From contig OY987248.1 of assembly GCA_963920765.1 (NCBI GenBank), forward strand, positions 7,660,539 to 7,724,538: DNA of 64,000 nt. Reading direction: 5' to 3'. Position 1 is the stretch's first letter. Each line of letters opens with the position of its first letter. Of this stretch, positions 48,434 through 60,220 are shown piece after piece. Under the pieces are notes generated by a model. It ran no database searches and was not told the DNA's origin. It saw nothing but the letters and a program-made list of their open reading frames with translations. Origin of the DNA: Ulota crispa. Taxonomy: Eukaryota > Streptophyta > Bryopsida > Orthotrichales > Orthotrichaceae. A program made the position numbers and the translations under genes.

Positions 48434-48779
48434 AATTTGATACCACAAATCATTGTCAAATTTCATTTAACAACCATTTCTAATAAATTTTATTATTTCG
48501 AATATCTTATCTCGTAGAATGGAACTAAAATCTTAACATCTCTACTTGGTTTGTTTCTTCCTTCCTTCTCTTCCAAGTAATTAAAGGCTTGGAATTTTGA
48601 CCCTATTTTTTATTAGCACCTACTCCTCTTTAAAAATACAAGCTCTTGTTTATAACTCTTATTGTAACACGCGCTTGAGGCCGTTCTCAAGATCCTAAGA
48701 GCTGAAGTTTTAGTTCAAATACCCCAAAGTTTTTTATGGCCTCCACTCCGAGTGCAAATTGGGCTTTGTGTAAAATAGG

Positions 48780-49000
48780 GAAATGAGCAAGGACATGCAA
48801 AACAAACTACAATAAAGTCACATAAATGTAAAAAAACCGGTTGAAATTTGAATAAACGAAATTAAAAACAATTTAATATTTGAATAAATTTTAATAATGG
48901 TATAAGAATATTGGGAATATCTGATGCACGCACTAAATACTGGTTGAAAATGAGACACGGAAAATATAAAAATTGCCCCTCAATTCTTTCAAAATATCAA
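48780..49000. repeat. Diverged dispersed repeat shared with ~34930-35160
   Basis: The segment around CTGATGCACGCACTAAATAC and GTTGAAAATGAGACACGG resembles CTGATGCATGCATTAAAATA and GTTGAAAATGAGAAATGT at about 35098-35135. Boundaries and family are unknown. Confidence 0.35.
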
Positions 49001-49502
49001 ATATACCTATTTGAAATATCAAAAATACCCATGACATCGTGGAGGAATATAAATTATATCCCTAATTATCCCTGAAAATATCTAGTACTGTTAGTTTTTA
49101 TGTGCCTCTTTACTAAAAAGTTTGGAAGTCACATTTGCACCAAAGACATTGAGAAAGAAAAGCGTGCTGCTTAGTCAATGCAATGGCTTTGGCCACTATA
49201 AACTTAAATGCAAAAATCCTATATAAAGCTTGAAGAGCTTGCCTCCAAGATTTGACTTATATTCAACTTGCATTTAGTTTTTGTAATTCCATTGTCATCC
49301 CAATATTTATAAAAAACTGCTCTAAAGAGGTACATGAAATCTAAGAATATTAGATGTTTTTAACCCCTAAAGCCTTGGGGCCTTTATTTTGTCAAAAGAC
49401 ACTCAAAACTTCCATTTCTATAGCAAAGAGTAAAAAAGTTTGAAAATTGGTCTTTTGCATATCTAATCATAGGATCTTATACTAGACTAGTATAAGAATG
49501 TG

Positions 49503-49721
49503 TTAACCCCTAAAGGGCCCTTCGGCTCTGGAGATATGATACCAAATACGGTTGCAACCAACATTCAAAAGTTTGAATCTACTAGAAATTAAGTGTTACA
49601 ACCGTACATATTGAAGGATTGTATGATGGTGGGTGCATAAAAAAATTGGAAAGCCCTCAAAGCAACTCAAATACATCTGTACATACAGCCGCAAAGGACT
49701 TTCGAGCCATTGAGGGGTTAA
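49503..49721. mobile_element. Nested TTAA-flanked element A, 219 bp
   Basis: It starts TTAACCCCTAAAGGGCCCTT and ends GCCATTGAGGGGTTAA, and interrupts the host copy between AAGAATGTG and CAAAAATTC. The undisturbed paralogue at about 59435-59453 reads AAGAATGTGGAAACAAAAAT, so the insertion point is clear although that copy no longer has TTAA there. Confidence 0.82.
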
Positions 49722-49943
49722 CAAAAATTCAAAAACTTTGACTACACATGTTGCAAGATGTTTGCATTTAAAGTGTAAAAAACAAACTTTTTTGCACCTT
49801 GCAAGACTAAATTATTTGACTTTGAACTTTTTTAAATTAAAATTTTTGCACCACATGGTTTTGGGGTTTATTTTCTTATGGCAAAAAACCGAGATGTGAA
49901 TCTTTGGGGAAAAATCAAAACAAAAAATACTTAATTTTCATTC

Positions 49944-50414
49944 TTAACCCCTCGCCCAAGGGGGTAAGGGCAAAACATAGATGCGTTATTTTATCCTTAT
50001 AGTCAAATATTCAAAAAAGTTTTGGATTTTTATTTAATGAATTTAGAAGCATTTACTATTTAATATTCACCAAAATTACAAATTTTACTCATAGATTTTA
50101 AAATTTGGTACGATTGGTTAAAAGCAGACATTCTATTGTAAACTTCAAAAATGCAATCTTTTCAAAGGAGGGAACATCATTAGTTTCCCAAAAACAAATT
50201 ATAACACTAGCAAATATTGAAGTGTTTCTCTTTGAAAAATTCTCCTTGATGGAGTTTAACTTGGATTGACATGATTCAAGATGGGTTGGAAAGTAGATTT
50301 GAATTTACATTTAATTTTTCTTTAATTTTATGAAAAATATATATTTTTCATCTTGGGCAACCCTTGAAAAATAGTCAGCAATTAGAAAATGGTTGATTGA
50401 GCTCTAAGGGTTAA
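49944..50414. mobile_element. Nested TTAA-flanked element B, 471 bp
   Basis: It starts TTAACCCCTCGCCCAAGGGG and ends CTCTAAGGGTTAA. The paralogue near 59661-59675 reads CATTCTTTAAAAAAAG, with a single TTAA exactly at this point, and the copy near 8681 also has TTTAA. This demonstrates duplication of TTAA on insertion. Confidence 0.85.
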
Positions 50415-51112
50415 AAAAAACATTAGGTGGAAGAAGAAGAGATTGAACAAAAACTCAAATTATTAATAACTCTGCAATGGAATTGAAACGCAATAATCCC
50501 AATGGTGAGATTGTTCTAGAAAGTAAACTTCACCTTCTCCAACAATGTTCTTTGGAAAAATGTTAAACTTGTATTTAAAAATGAAATTTATAAGTTATTT
50601 TTTCAAGAAGATGCTTAAATTGCACAAAAAACAAGATTGTTCATAACTTTCTCAAAACTAGTCCAAATGGAATGAATGAAAGCGTGGATGTAGACAAAAG
50701 TATAACCTATGAGATTATTATTTTTAAATAAAAGTTTTTGTAAAAAAAAATTGCTACCTAGTCTCCCCAAATTTATGCTTATTTGGGCATAACTTTTGTT
50801 CCCAAGCATAGATTGGAATAAAAATCATATTCCCTAAAAAGCTAATGTGTTTTTCTATCTTCAAAAAAAATTCAAAAAAACAAGAGAAAAATTGGGGCCG
50901 TAAGTACCTACCCAAAATCCCATTTGTTCCCCAAGGGGACAACAAGGCTTTAGGGGTCAAAGATAACTAGGGTGTAATTGATATTCTTACACAAATTCAA
51001 GAGTGTTTTTGATATTTCAAATAATATAAGCGAATATTTGATATTTTTAAAGAACCGGGGGGGCTTTTTGATAGTTTTTTTATTTTTTATGCCAAGCATT
51101 GATGTCAAAGCC

Positions 51113-51725
51113 AAAGAGGTCAATACAACCGGTTAGAAAAGGATTGAGAAGTAACTTGTATTATTGAAAAACTGGGAGACAATCACTTTTCCAAGATTTC
51201 ATCTATTGTTCTGCTAAAGATAAGCTCTCCACCGTTCTAGGACAAGAGGTTTGAGATGCCAATTTGTAAACCCTAAAAAATGCCGGTTTTGAACATACCA
51301 AAAAAAATGGGGCGTAAAAAATCAAAGAGTTTATTTTCTTCCACACAAAAGTAAAAAACACCACTTGTTTTCTTACAAAATATTAGTTCAAAACATTGGT
51401 TTAGTTAGGCCTTGATGCCGGGCCCACACATGCCAAAACATCCAATTTGAAACGGATGAAAAAATAACTTGTATTTTTGGAAATGTTGGAGACAATCATT
51501 TTTCCAAAATTTCATCTATTGTTCTTCTAAAAAGAACCTCTCCACCATTATAGAACAAGATGTTTGAGAGGGTGGTTTGTGAACTCTCAAAAATATAAGT
51601 GTTGAACATACCAGAGAAATGGGTGTAAACAATAAAAAAAATCTACTTTTCCACGTAGAAGTGAATGCCACCACCTGTTTTTTATAAAACTCCGGTTTAA
51701 TTTAGTGTAGCCCGGCCTTGAACAA
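51113..51725. repeat. Tandem duplication, two ~313-bp diverged units
   Basis: Blocks such as GGAGACAATCA, TTTCATCTATTGTTCT, CTCTCCACC and GTTGAACATACCA recur in the same order about 313 bp apart. Identity is roughly 75-80% by eye. No coding; unit origin unknown. Confidence 0.75.
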
Positions 51726-52185
51726 GGGTGGTGCAAGGGGAGGGGGGTATTGATGAGGAGGGCCAGGCAAGTTTCTTACATTTTGGCTGGGGGTGCAGAA
51801 GGGAAATGTGCCATCATATCTGAGGGGGGATGGTTTTAGAAATTTAAGTGGGGATTCTGACGTAGAGGCATGCAAGTGATGATGATGCGCCCTGCCCTTG
51901 GAACCCATGATTCTGGGTGACCAGAAAAAATTGAAAAAAAAGGGAGAAAAGGGGGGTATTTTAATGTGATATAATGGGGGGAGAGGGTTAATCCAACGAA
52001 AGGGGTGGCGCATATGGCTAGGGTGCAGGGGTAATGATCACCTTCCCCACTTTGACGTGTTTTTTTAAAGCAGCCTATGCTGTTGACTGCATGATCGAGC
52101 CCAACCCCGCCTTTCATTAAAAGCCACCTGCCTTGTCAAACCCATTTGCCAGGTTTTGGGTTTTCATAGCAGCCCATCCCCCCAA
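51726..52185. other. GC-richer patch of unknown nature
   Basis: The patch is richer in G and C than its flanks, with purine-rich runs (GGGGAGGGGGG near 51740). The overlapping minus-strand ORFs have no recognisable domain. It may be captured or decayed gene sequence. Confidence 0.3.
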
Positions 52186-52189
52186 TCAA

Positions 52190-52327
52190 AGCTCACCTCC
52201 ACGGTGCTCAAATATGGTTAGAATCAACTTTTGTTCAAAGCCCCTTCTTGAAAAGATGTGGTCTCCTTGATTTTCTTTGCGGCAATTTTGAAACCCTAGC
52301 TGCACTTGGAAGGAGTTGGCGTCTTTG
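52190..52327. repeat. Direct repeat R3, first copy
   Basis: AGCTCACCTCCACGGTGCTC through TGGAAGGAGTTGGCGTCTTT is repeated at 54814-54935. The first copy ends exactly where a TTAA element (52328) was inserted. The two copies flank the pair of TTAA elements at a distance. Confidence 0.7.
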
Positions 52328-53199
52328 TTAACCCCTAAAGGACTGTTTGTCCGTTCGGGGGACAAGTGGATTTTGGGCATGTACCTATGGTTAAATTATT
52401 TTGTGTAATTTTTTGAAACTTCTAATGTAGGTGGGGAATTCAAAGATCTATGTTGGCATCTAATTTTTTCTTCATTTTGACATTTGACGAAAAAATTATG
52501 CATGATTTTATGAACATTTGGGGAGGATTGTCCGTCTAGGCAGCCCAAAATTTTCTTTAAAAACTACATTTTTTGAATTTTGTTTTTTGAAATTGGTTCT
52601 TTAGATTTTCTTATACGTGAGAAGCTTTGAATCATTCAATTTCAATCAATGAGATGAAAGCTACTAGGAGTTTTTGATTGCGGGTAGTTAGGGATTCTTT
52701 ACTCTAAAATAAACTTTGAAGTCCTTTATTTTACTCAATTTTCATTATTTTGGAAAAAAACTAAACCAAAAGAAGTAGATTGTTTATTGCAACATTACAA
52801 CCATTGAGATTTGCATTTTTCATTTTAGTAATTAAATTCTTAACAATTTAGTATTTTAACTCATTCTCTACTTCTTTTTACTTACTATTTTTTTCCCGTG
52901 TGTTGTATAGTTCCAATTGAGTAGAGTTTTTTTTTTTGATATAAGAGTGGTCAAAGACTTTTGAAATTTCTAGGCAATAGGAAAAAAACTTTTTTTTTGC
53001 ACGTTAAATGTAAATATCTCACTCCTCTCCATCTAAATTGATTTTATTTTTTCCCACAAGTCCCTCTGGCAGTCTAGAGGAAGATCCTACGGCTAGATTT
53101 TTTTTTTTTTAAATTTCCTACTTTTCTATTCATTCTCCTAGAAGTGGCAATTATCAGTGACTTTAACTTGAAAATAAGGCTCAGTCCTTTAGAGGTTAA
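52328..53199. mobile_element. TTAA-flanked MITE (copy 8)
   Basis: It starts TTAACCCCTAAAGGACTG with the hairpin TTGTCCGTTCGGGGGACAA and ends TCCTTTAGAGGTTAA. Its right TTAA (53196-53199) is also the left flank of the next element. Confidence 0.85.
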
Positions 53200-54156
53200 C
53201 CCCTAAAAGCCCAAGTGGTCCCTTGGGGCCCAAGTGGGGTTTTGTGCATGTACTTACAACCAAACTATTTTGTGTGATTTTTTGAAACTTTTATGAAAGA
53301 TGGGGAGTTCAAAGATCTGAGTGGTCATCTCATTTTTTTTTTTCATTTCGACATTTATTGAAGAAGTTATGCATAAATAACTAAAAAACAAGGGAGAATC
53401 GAGCAGCTCAAACCAAAAAAATTGTGTTTTTTTTTAATAAAAATTTGAAATTGGTTCTTTAGATTTATGTATATGTGGGAAGCTTTGAATCATTCACTTC
53501 TGATTGATGAGATGAAAGTTATGAGAAGTTTTAGTTTGCCTATAGGTATGGGACTCCCAAACCTCCATTCCTTTTGCCCCTTGTAAAATTTCATGCTTTA
53601 CTTTTTTGAGCTCTTTGTGTATTTGTTTTTTGACTTTTTTTTTCCAAGTTGTAGTAGACTAAGATTCCTTGGTTTTTACCATTTGGATCAAAGTAACTTA
53701 GATTTTTGAATTTTACATATATCCTCCAATTTTGCCTACTGTATATGCAAATTCCATGGCCTTACGGCATTGCAAGATTTTACAAAGTATGATCCACACC
53801 TCCAATTCATTTGAAAGTTATCCCACACATACCTAACTTGGTCTTCTACATGGGGAAAAAAACCTCAACTATGTGTAGGGCAATTTTTTTGATATAGGAG
53901 CTATCAAAAGGCTTTTGAAACTTTTGGGCAGCAAGGAAAAAAGCTTTGTTTTTTCACTTTAGGTGTCAATATATCACATGTGTACATCTAGAATGAGCTG
54001 ATTTTTTTCCAGAAGTACCTCCCATAGTCTAGGACAAGATACTAGGGTTGGATTTTGAAAAAAAAACAAATTTTCCTACCTTTCTACTCATTCCTCCAAA
54101 AGTGGCAATTTTGAGTGACTTTCACAGAGAAAAGGGCTTGGGTCTTTAGGGGCTAA
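53196..54156. mobile_element. TTAA-flanked MITE (copy 9), abutting copy 8
   Basis: It starts TTAACCCCTAAAAGCCCA and ends GTCTTTAGGGGCTAA (outer TTAA changed to CTAA). The hairpin on the left is weaker (GGTCCCTTGGGGCC). 961 bp, same orientation as its neighbour. Confidence 0.82.
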
Positions 54157-54299
54157 GGATATATGATACTAGATACACCAAATAGTGCACTTAGGTTGCC
54201 TGAACCCTTGAATACCCGGCTAGGCACCGTGACCACCCTCTACAATAGTTCTATGGCGTTCTGTCGTGTTTTGGCAAGTGTCCACCCATTATAATACTC

Positions 54300-54460
54300 T
54301 TTCTAAAAGTTGCAAAAGTCAACATTGCATACTGACCTCATGAAAATTGCAAAAAGGACAACATGGGACATAATATTGTGTTTTCAAAATTTCTCACAAT
54401 TTGGGTTACCTAAAAATATGAGTGCACTTTGCGAGGTCATTTTTTGCCCTCCATGAAGAA
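54300..54460. repeat. Dispersed repeat R1, inverted copy
   Basis: GTTGCAAAAGTC, CCTCATGAAAATTGCAAAAAG, TCTCACAATTTGGGTTACCT and AATATGAGTGCA match the reverse complement of repeat R1 at 27950 and 34160. Confidence 0.5.
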
Positions 54461-54574
54461 TACTTCTAGAAAAATCAAACAAAAAACATCTTTTCTCTAT
54501 TCTAGAAAGTGTTTTTTTGATAACCAAGGGACAGAAATTGTCATCTTTGACATTTAAGGGTTAATAATAAGGTT

Positions 54575-54800
54575 GCATTAGTTACCTCAAGCCTCATCAC
54601 TTGGCCACTTAGAGGCGCATGCAACTCTTTAGATTCAAAGATTTTGCATAGCTTATGGCATGGACACCATTAGTTTCATTTTCCGCAAAACTATTGTTGA
54701 AACTCATTTATTGTAATAATTATCAATAAAATTATTGTAATATCAATAAGTATATATATAGCGTAAAATGTTAAGAAACTAGTGTGGGGCAATCTAATTG
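54575..54800. repeat. Dispersed repeat R2, copy 2
   Basis: It is related to 28985-29225; landmarks are CATCACTTGGCCACTTAGAGG and AGTGTGGGGCAATCTAA. Just before it, CATTTAAGGGTTAA (about 54549-54562) resembles an orphan right end of a TTAA-type element. Confidence 0.55.
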
Positions 54801-54813
54801 GACTATTTTGTGT

Positions 54814-54935
54814 AGCTCACCTCCATGGTGCTCAAATATGGTAAAATACAACTTTTGTTCAAAGCCCCATCACCCTCTTTGTTCTTTATTACAGCAATTT
54901 TGAACCCCTAGCTGCATTTGGAAGGAGTTGGCATT
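54814..54935. repeat. Direct repeat R3, second copy
   Basis: AGCTCACCTCCATGGTGCTC through GGAAGGAGTTGGCATTTTT, the partner of 52190-52327, without a TTAA element inserted at its end. Confidence 0.65.
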
Positions 54936-56463
54936 TTTGAAGACATATGATACTGGATAGGTTGTGTAGGGTGTTTCCAAGTTTTGTCAAATTTGTTTGG
55001 AGATTAGCTAGTTATTTATTTATTTATTACTGTTGTTACAAAGGTTCTTGAACTTTATTGTTTACTGTGCTTTTCATGGGTTGGTGCAAATATGGATTTC
55101 ATAATATCTTTGGAAAGAGCGGGAGGGAGGTGGATTTTGAACATAGGAGACCTTTTTGTGGCTTTTTGTTTATAAATGTCAACTTACATTCTAGCCATTT
55201 AGGGCACTTAATCTTTTGTTTATATAGGATACTTATTCTTTTGGCTATTTAGAGTAATTAAGCTCAAAGTGTATAGGATAATCAACCATAGGTTGTGGTT
55301 ACATAAAATATAGTCTCTGTTCCAAGGGCAAGATCCACACTTCCTTGTTGTGGTAGAACATGGAGATATCCTTTAAACATGCTTGATGATTCATTGCTTA
55401 GAGCATCTCCACTCAACCTTCACTGCAAAGACAAGGAAATGGTCATGAAATGTTGCAAGTATATATATGGATTGGAGTTGTAAACAACATCCACACTTGT
55501 CATGAGCTCTATGCCACACGCTCCAAGAACAAATACATTAGTACTCATCTTCCATCTCTCCACAAGACACTTCTCTCTAGAACATACCCTAAAAACAAGA
55601 AACAACACTCAAGAAAAAAGAAAAGAAAATTTGGTCTAGAGATAACCATAGCAAATGAAGTCAAAACACCAAGTAACAAAAGCAAAATATTGTCTCCATG
55701 TAAAGGCAAGGTTTGATACAAGACATGTTGGGCTCAAAAAGCAACCCAAAATACAATCAATTAGCAAAATCTTTTCCCGTACCTTTGTTTAAAGGTCAAA
55801 CAATTATGCTCTTAGTTTGCCACAGCTAATGCTAGGTATTATTTTTCATAGTAGCCTAATAGGCAAGGCAAGATTGTTGTCTTTGCTTCCAAAGTTTTTA
55901 AGTACATTGAAATACACTTTTGGATGGAAGTTCCTTGATTCTTCACACTTGCACTGTCTATGAGTGCCAAGCAAGTTTGTTTAATCTTGAAAAATACACA
56001 ATATTACACCAATAGACTCTCCAAATGAAAAGCAGTCACATTTTATTTTAGATTTTTGCCTTAAAATGTATACAATGAGTACGTTTTAATGGCATTAGGT
56101 ATTTAGATTGAATAGGTCACCTTCATTGTAAAAGGAACAAGAGGGTTTAAGGCGTTATTCATTAAATTGGGAAAAAACTTACATATTGGAACTTTTTAGT
56201 TTTACATTTTTGAGAGTTTTTAGGTGATTTAGAGTGAATATTAGGACGATTTCTTCAAGAACTTGCATAAATGATGAAACATCTTACAAAAAATATCAAC
56301 AAACTCTCTTCAAATCACCAAGATTTCTCACAAATGTAAAATTTAGTATTTCCAAAATACATCTTGGGGCAATGCTTTTTCCCAATTTAATGAATGACGA
56401 GTTAGTTTGATCATTGTAAATGAAACAAGAGGGTTTGTTAAGATCTTACTAAATTTTGAGCAA
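54936..56463. other. AT-rich intergenic sequence, nothing assigned
   Basis: Only short ORFs without domains, on both strands around 55420-55716. No paired element ends or RNA genes were found. Confidence 0.4.
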
Positions 56464-56711
56464 ACAATACTATTTGGTGAGGGTAAAACGATGAGCCATG
56501 AGGAGTGAGTCAAGCTTTTGTGAGCGGGATTTGATTTGAAGCTCAAATTCAATGGAAAAACTAAAAAAAACATCTAGTTTTTCAAATGATGAAAAAATAA
56601 AATGCACAAATATAGGGCCTATATGCACGTTAAAGCACGTTAAAGGTAAATTTAACATTTTGACAAAAAAAATCCAAGCTCACGGCTCCCTACTCACAAT
56701 ATAACATTTCT
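56464..56711. mobile_element. Mutator-type MITE, GCTATTT-GTGAGC family (copy 3)
   Basis: It starts ACAATACTATTTGGTGAGGG and ends with CTCACAATATAACATTTCTC. Internal landmarks (TTTTGTGAGCGGG, TTTTGACAAAAAAAATCCAAG) match the copies at 25111 and 62397. A local GCACGTTAAA duplication lies at about 56627-56644. Confidence 0.65.
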
Positions 56712-57485
56712 CAATTTTAGCTTCACGTAACTCATCTTGCATGGGCAAGATTGCACTTTTGTTCACATCAATTTGCTCAAGTAGGGTGAAGTGCACCATT
56801 CATTTCAACATAGTAACCTCAAAACCACATGATCTTTCATTACTTGAATAAACTCAAATTGCATAAAAGAACGTTTTGAGTACATTTGGGTGATGTTGGG
56901 GATTGGGTTGGAGCAATGTATTTCCAAAATTTGGCAAGATGGGTGCTCAAAAAAAAACTGAAAACGGTCTCACCTTTGGGTATTTCTAAGATTTATAATC
57001 TTTCTTTCCATATTGAAACTTAAATTTCTCAAATAAATGCCATTTGGGCAAATTTTGCTATAATGTTGTTTTCTTTACCAAAGGACTGTTCTCATCAAAG
57101 AGTTTCTTTCATTCAAAATAGGAAAAGTTGAGAATTACCCCTTGAAAAACATCACTGTATTTTTTTAAATTGCAAAAATATCATTGTAGGGGTTCCATGA
57201 TATTGCTGTGCAACTGTACCATGACCAACAAAAAATATATGATCACCCTTGCAACCACCAATGCATGATTCAAATTTGTTTCTTCTTCTACTTTTATATT
57301 TTACTATAATTTTTTTTTTCCCATTTTTGATACACTTGATTTCTATTACTCATACATATTTGCACGTTCATTTTCACAATTGAAAAATTTACCTTAAACA
57401 AACACGGTGTTTGCGGAATTGGACAAGAAAACATTGCTTTGAGCATGCAAGTGGCTTAATGTATCACTACAATGTAGGCGCTGTA

Positions 57486-57889
57486 AGGTAGAAGCACTAT
57501 AATATGATACTATTCGTTTTCGGACACCTATAAATGAACTTGTATCTAAACCATCAGGTATCCAAATCAGACATGCAAGTCAGCTAAAGCTATTACCATA
57601 ATTGAATATTGGAACAAAAATTGTGTAGGTAGTAGCATGTGACATGATCAATTTGATGTTGCATTTGCATTTCAATACAAGCAATTCAATGAGGGTCTAG
57701 TGTCCACAATAGGTGTGTCTATGGAGTTACCTTCAACAATTTGTAGCTTATTCATACAATCTCAAAAATTCCAAAAACAAATTTTTAGCACTCTCTGCTG
57801 GTTTCCAACCATTCTACAATCTCAAAATCTCCATGCACACCCCTGGTGAATTGATGTAACAAAAGTGTCACAATTAGGTGCTTCTACCT
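57486..57889. mobile_element. MITE, TA-flanked, ends AGGTAGAAGCAC (copy 4)
   Basis: AGGTAGAAGCACTATAATAT on the left and TTAGGTGCTTCTACCT on the right, TA on both sides, 404 bp. The interior (GGGTCTAGTGTCCACAATAG and CTTATTCATACAATCTC) is the reverse complement of the copy at 7585. Confidence 0.78.
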
Positions 57890-59297
57890 TATAGAACCCC
57901 TGCAAGCATGTTTTTGCAATTGTGAAAATTATAATGGTGTTAACCAGAATACGGCAAAATATAGGGTTATTTTCAAAAGAATCCCTAGAAATATCAATCA
58001 CTTTTCAATAAGGAGCTGAGGGGTGTGGACTTTCCAGAACCACCTGATGATGTCAGCACGGCCCATGTTTACACGTTTGGCAGAGGTCAGGGTTCTGCTA
58101 TTTACATCCATTTAAAAAATAGAACTTAAGTGATGAAGCTAATTACATTCATGGGTGTGAGCAAAGCATGTAAAACGTGGATGAAAAAAATAAAAAATAA
58201 AAATCACGTATCTCAAATCATGTACATTCATTCACAAAAGCCAACACTAAGCAGTGGCCTTTAGATATGAGAGAGAAAAGAATTCATTATTTGCTTCTTA
58301 TAACAAATGCTTGAGGTTGATCTTGAGTCCACGTGGGCTAACATTTTGTTTCAAATAGCTCCAAGTAAGATATGACAAACCCTCCTTGTTTGAATTCACG
58401 CTCATGTTTGAATTCACGCTCATGTTTGAATCCGAGTCAAGAGTTCCCTTCAAAATGCTGCTAAATTTATCAAAACGTGAACCCTTTTTCTGTGTTTTTA
58501 GAAGCTCCAAGATAATGTGAATACCATGGTGTTAAATGTGAATTAAAAGGATATTTAGCAGTATTTTTTTTTAACCTCTTTAGCTGATTATGCAAATCTC
58601 ATTTGAAACCACTGACTGTAGTAGCTCAGAACCTTGAGTTCAGTTATACTTCACCTATTTAAGATGAAGATCTTAGTAGTGATTTTATTCCCTGGAAACT
58701 GTTATATAAAGAATGCTGGAATGCCCCAGCTATAGGAGTCTCATGTGATTATAATGATTGCTCTAAAATAAACGAACAACCTTTAAAAACCAACAATTTT
58801 TCTTTTTCTTTTTCCCAATTGGAATGGCGGGTGAAATATTTGGCAAAATAGAAAGGAAGGAAAAGCATTACTTAGCTAATCCTAACTTCTAGAAACCCCC
58901 TTTACAGTAGAGGTGAAAAGCCGTGGAGAGCAAAATTTCAGCCAATGAAAACTACAAAAGTTGAGAAAACTAAACAATGTTACTTTACTTCGGAAGTTTG
59001 TTTTTGAAGTACAAGAAAAAGAAAAATGAGGTGTACAAAACTTTTGTTTTTGGTAGTAATGAAAGTTTATAATTTTTGGGGTCCTCTAGCCCAACAAAAA
59101 AGGTGGGTTTGACTAAAATTCCAAGGACCATTTGGCTAAAATTCTCCCTTACTATCTAAAAATTTTGGATTTCAAACCAAAGGCTATTACTTCCAAAAGC
59201 CAGCTTTTCAAGAACAAACTATGGCCCATGAGCATTTTCTTCACGGCTTCTTTCTTCTAATGAAAGGGGGGGGGCCTAAGTTGGACGAGGTAGACCA
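57890..59297. other. Intergenic sequence, nothing assigned
   Basis: About 1.4 kb without recognisable coding or transposon ends. A 20-bp direct repeat (TTTGAATTCACGCTCATG, near 58388-58427) gives the repeated residues in a short minus-strand ORF at 58298-58510, which I do not regard as a gene. Confidence 0.4.
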
Positions 59298-60220
59298 TTA
59301 ACCCCTAAATCCCTGGGGCCTTTATTTTGTCAAAAGACACTCAAAATTGCCATTGCTATTGCAAAAAATAATTTTTTTTGAAAATTGATCTTTTTTCATA
59401 TCTAATTGTAGGATCTTGTACTAGACTAGTATAAGAATGTGGAAACAAAAATTCAAACTTTTCGATTGCACATATTGCAAGATATTGCGTTAAAAGTGTA
59501 AAAAACAATTTTTTTTGCACCTTGCAAGACTAGATTATTTGACTTTGAACTTTTTTAACTTAAAATTTTTGCACTACAGAGTTTTGGGGTTTATTTTTCA
59601 ATGGTGGAAAATTGAGTTGAGAATCTTTGGAAAAAATTAAAATAAAAAATAATTAATTTTCATTCTTTAAAAAAAGTTAGATAGAAGAAGGTATGAGACT
59701 GAACAAAAACTTAAATTGTTAATAACCCTACAATGGAATTGAAACACAATAATCCCAATAGTGAGATTGTTCTAGAAAGCAAACTTCACCCTTTCCAACA
59801 ATTTTTTTTTTGAATGTTAAAAATTGCATTCAAAAACAAATTTTATAAGTTATTTTTTCAAGAAGATGCTTGAATTGCCCATAAAACAAGATTGTCCATA
59901 ACTTTCTCATAACTAGTCCAAATGGAATGAATCAAAGTTTCAAATGTAGAAAAAATTATAACCTATGAGAAGAAAAAAAAAAAAATAAGAAATAAAAACT
60001 TGTAACAAAATACTTTACATGATCTCCATAAATTTTTGCTTATCTAAACATAACTTTTTATCCCAAGCATAGATTGGAATAAAATTAGATTCCTCAAAAG
60101 CTAATGTGTTTTTCTATCTTCAAAAAAAATTCAAAAAATCAAGAAAAAAATTAAGGCTGTAGGTACTTGCTCAAAATCCCATTTATCCCCCAAGGAGACA
60201 CACAGGGATTTAGGGGTTAA
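59298..60220. mobile_element. TTAA-flanked MITE (copy 10), intact relative of copy 7
   Basis: It starts TTAACCCCTAAATCCCTG and ends GGGATTTAGGGGTTAA, 923 bp, TTAA on both sides. It lacks the two insertions seen in the 49360 copy and therefore serves as their empty site. Confidence 0.85.

Larger units (their letters stand above)
49360..50960. mobile_element. TTAA-type MITE (copy 7) carrying two nested TTAA elements
   Basis: It starts TTAACCCCTAAAGCCTTG and ends GGCTTTAGGGGTCAA. Its interior follows the copies at 8308 and 59298, but it is lengthened to 1.6 kb by insertions at 49503-49721 and 49944-50414. Confidence 0.85.
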
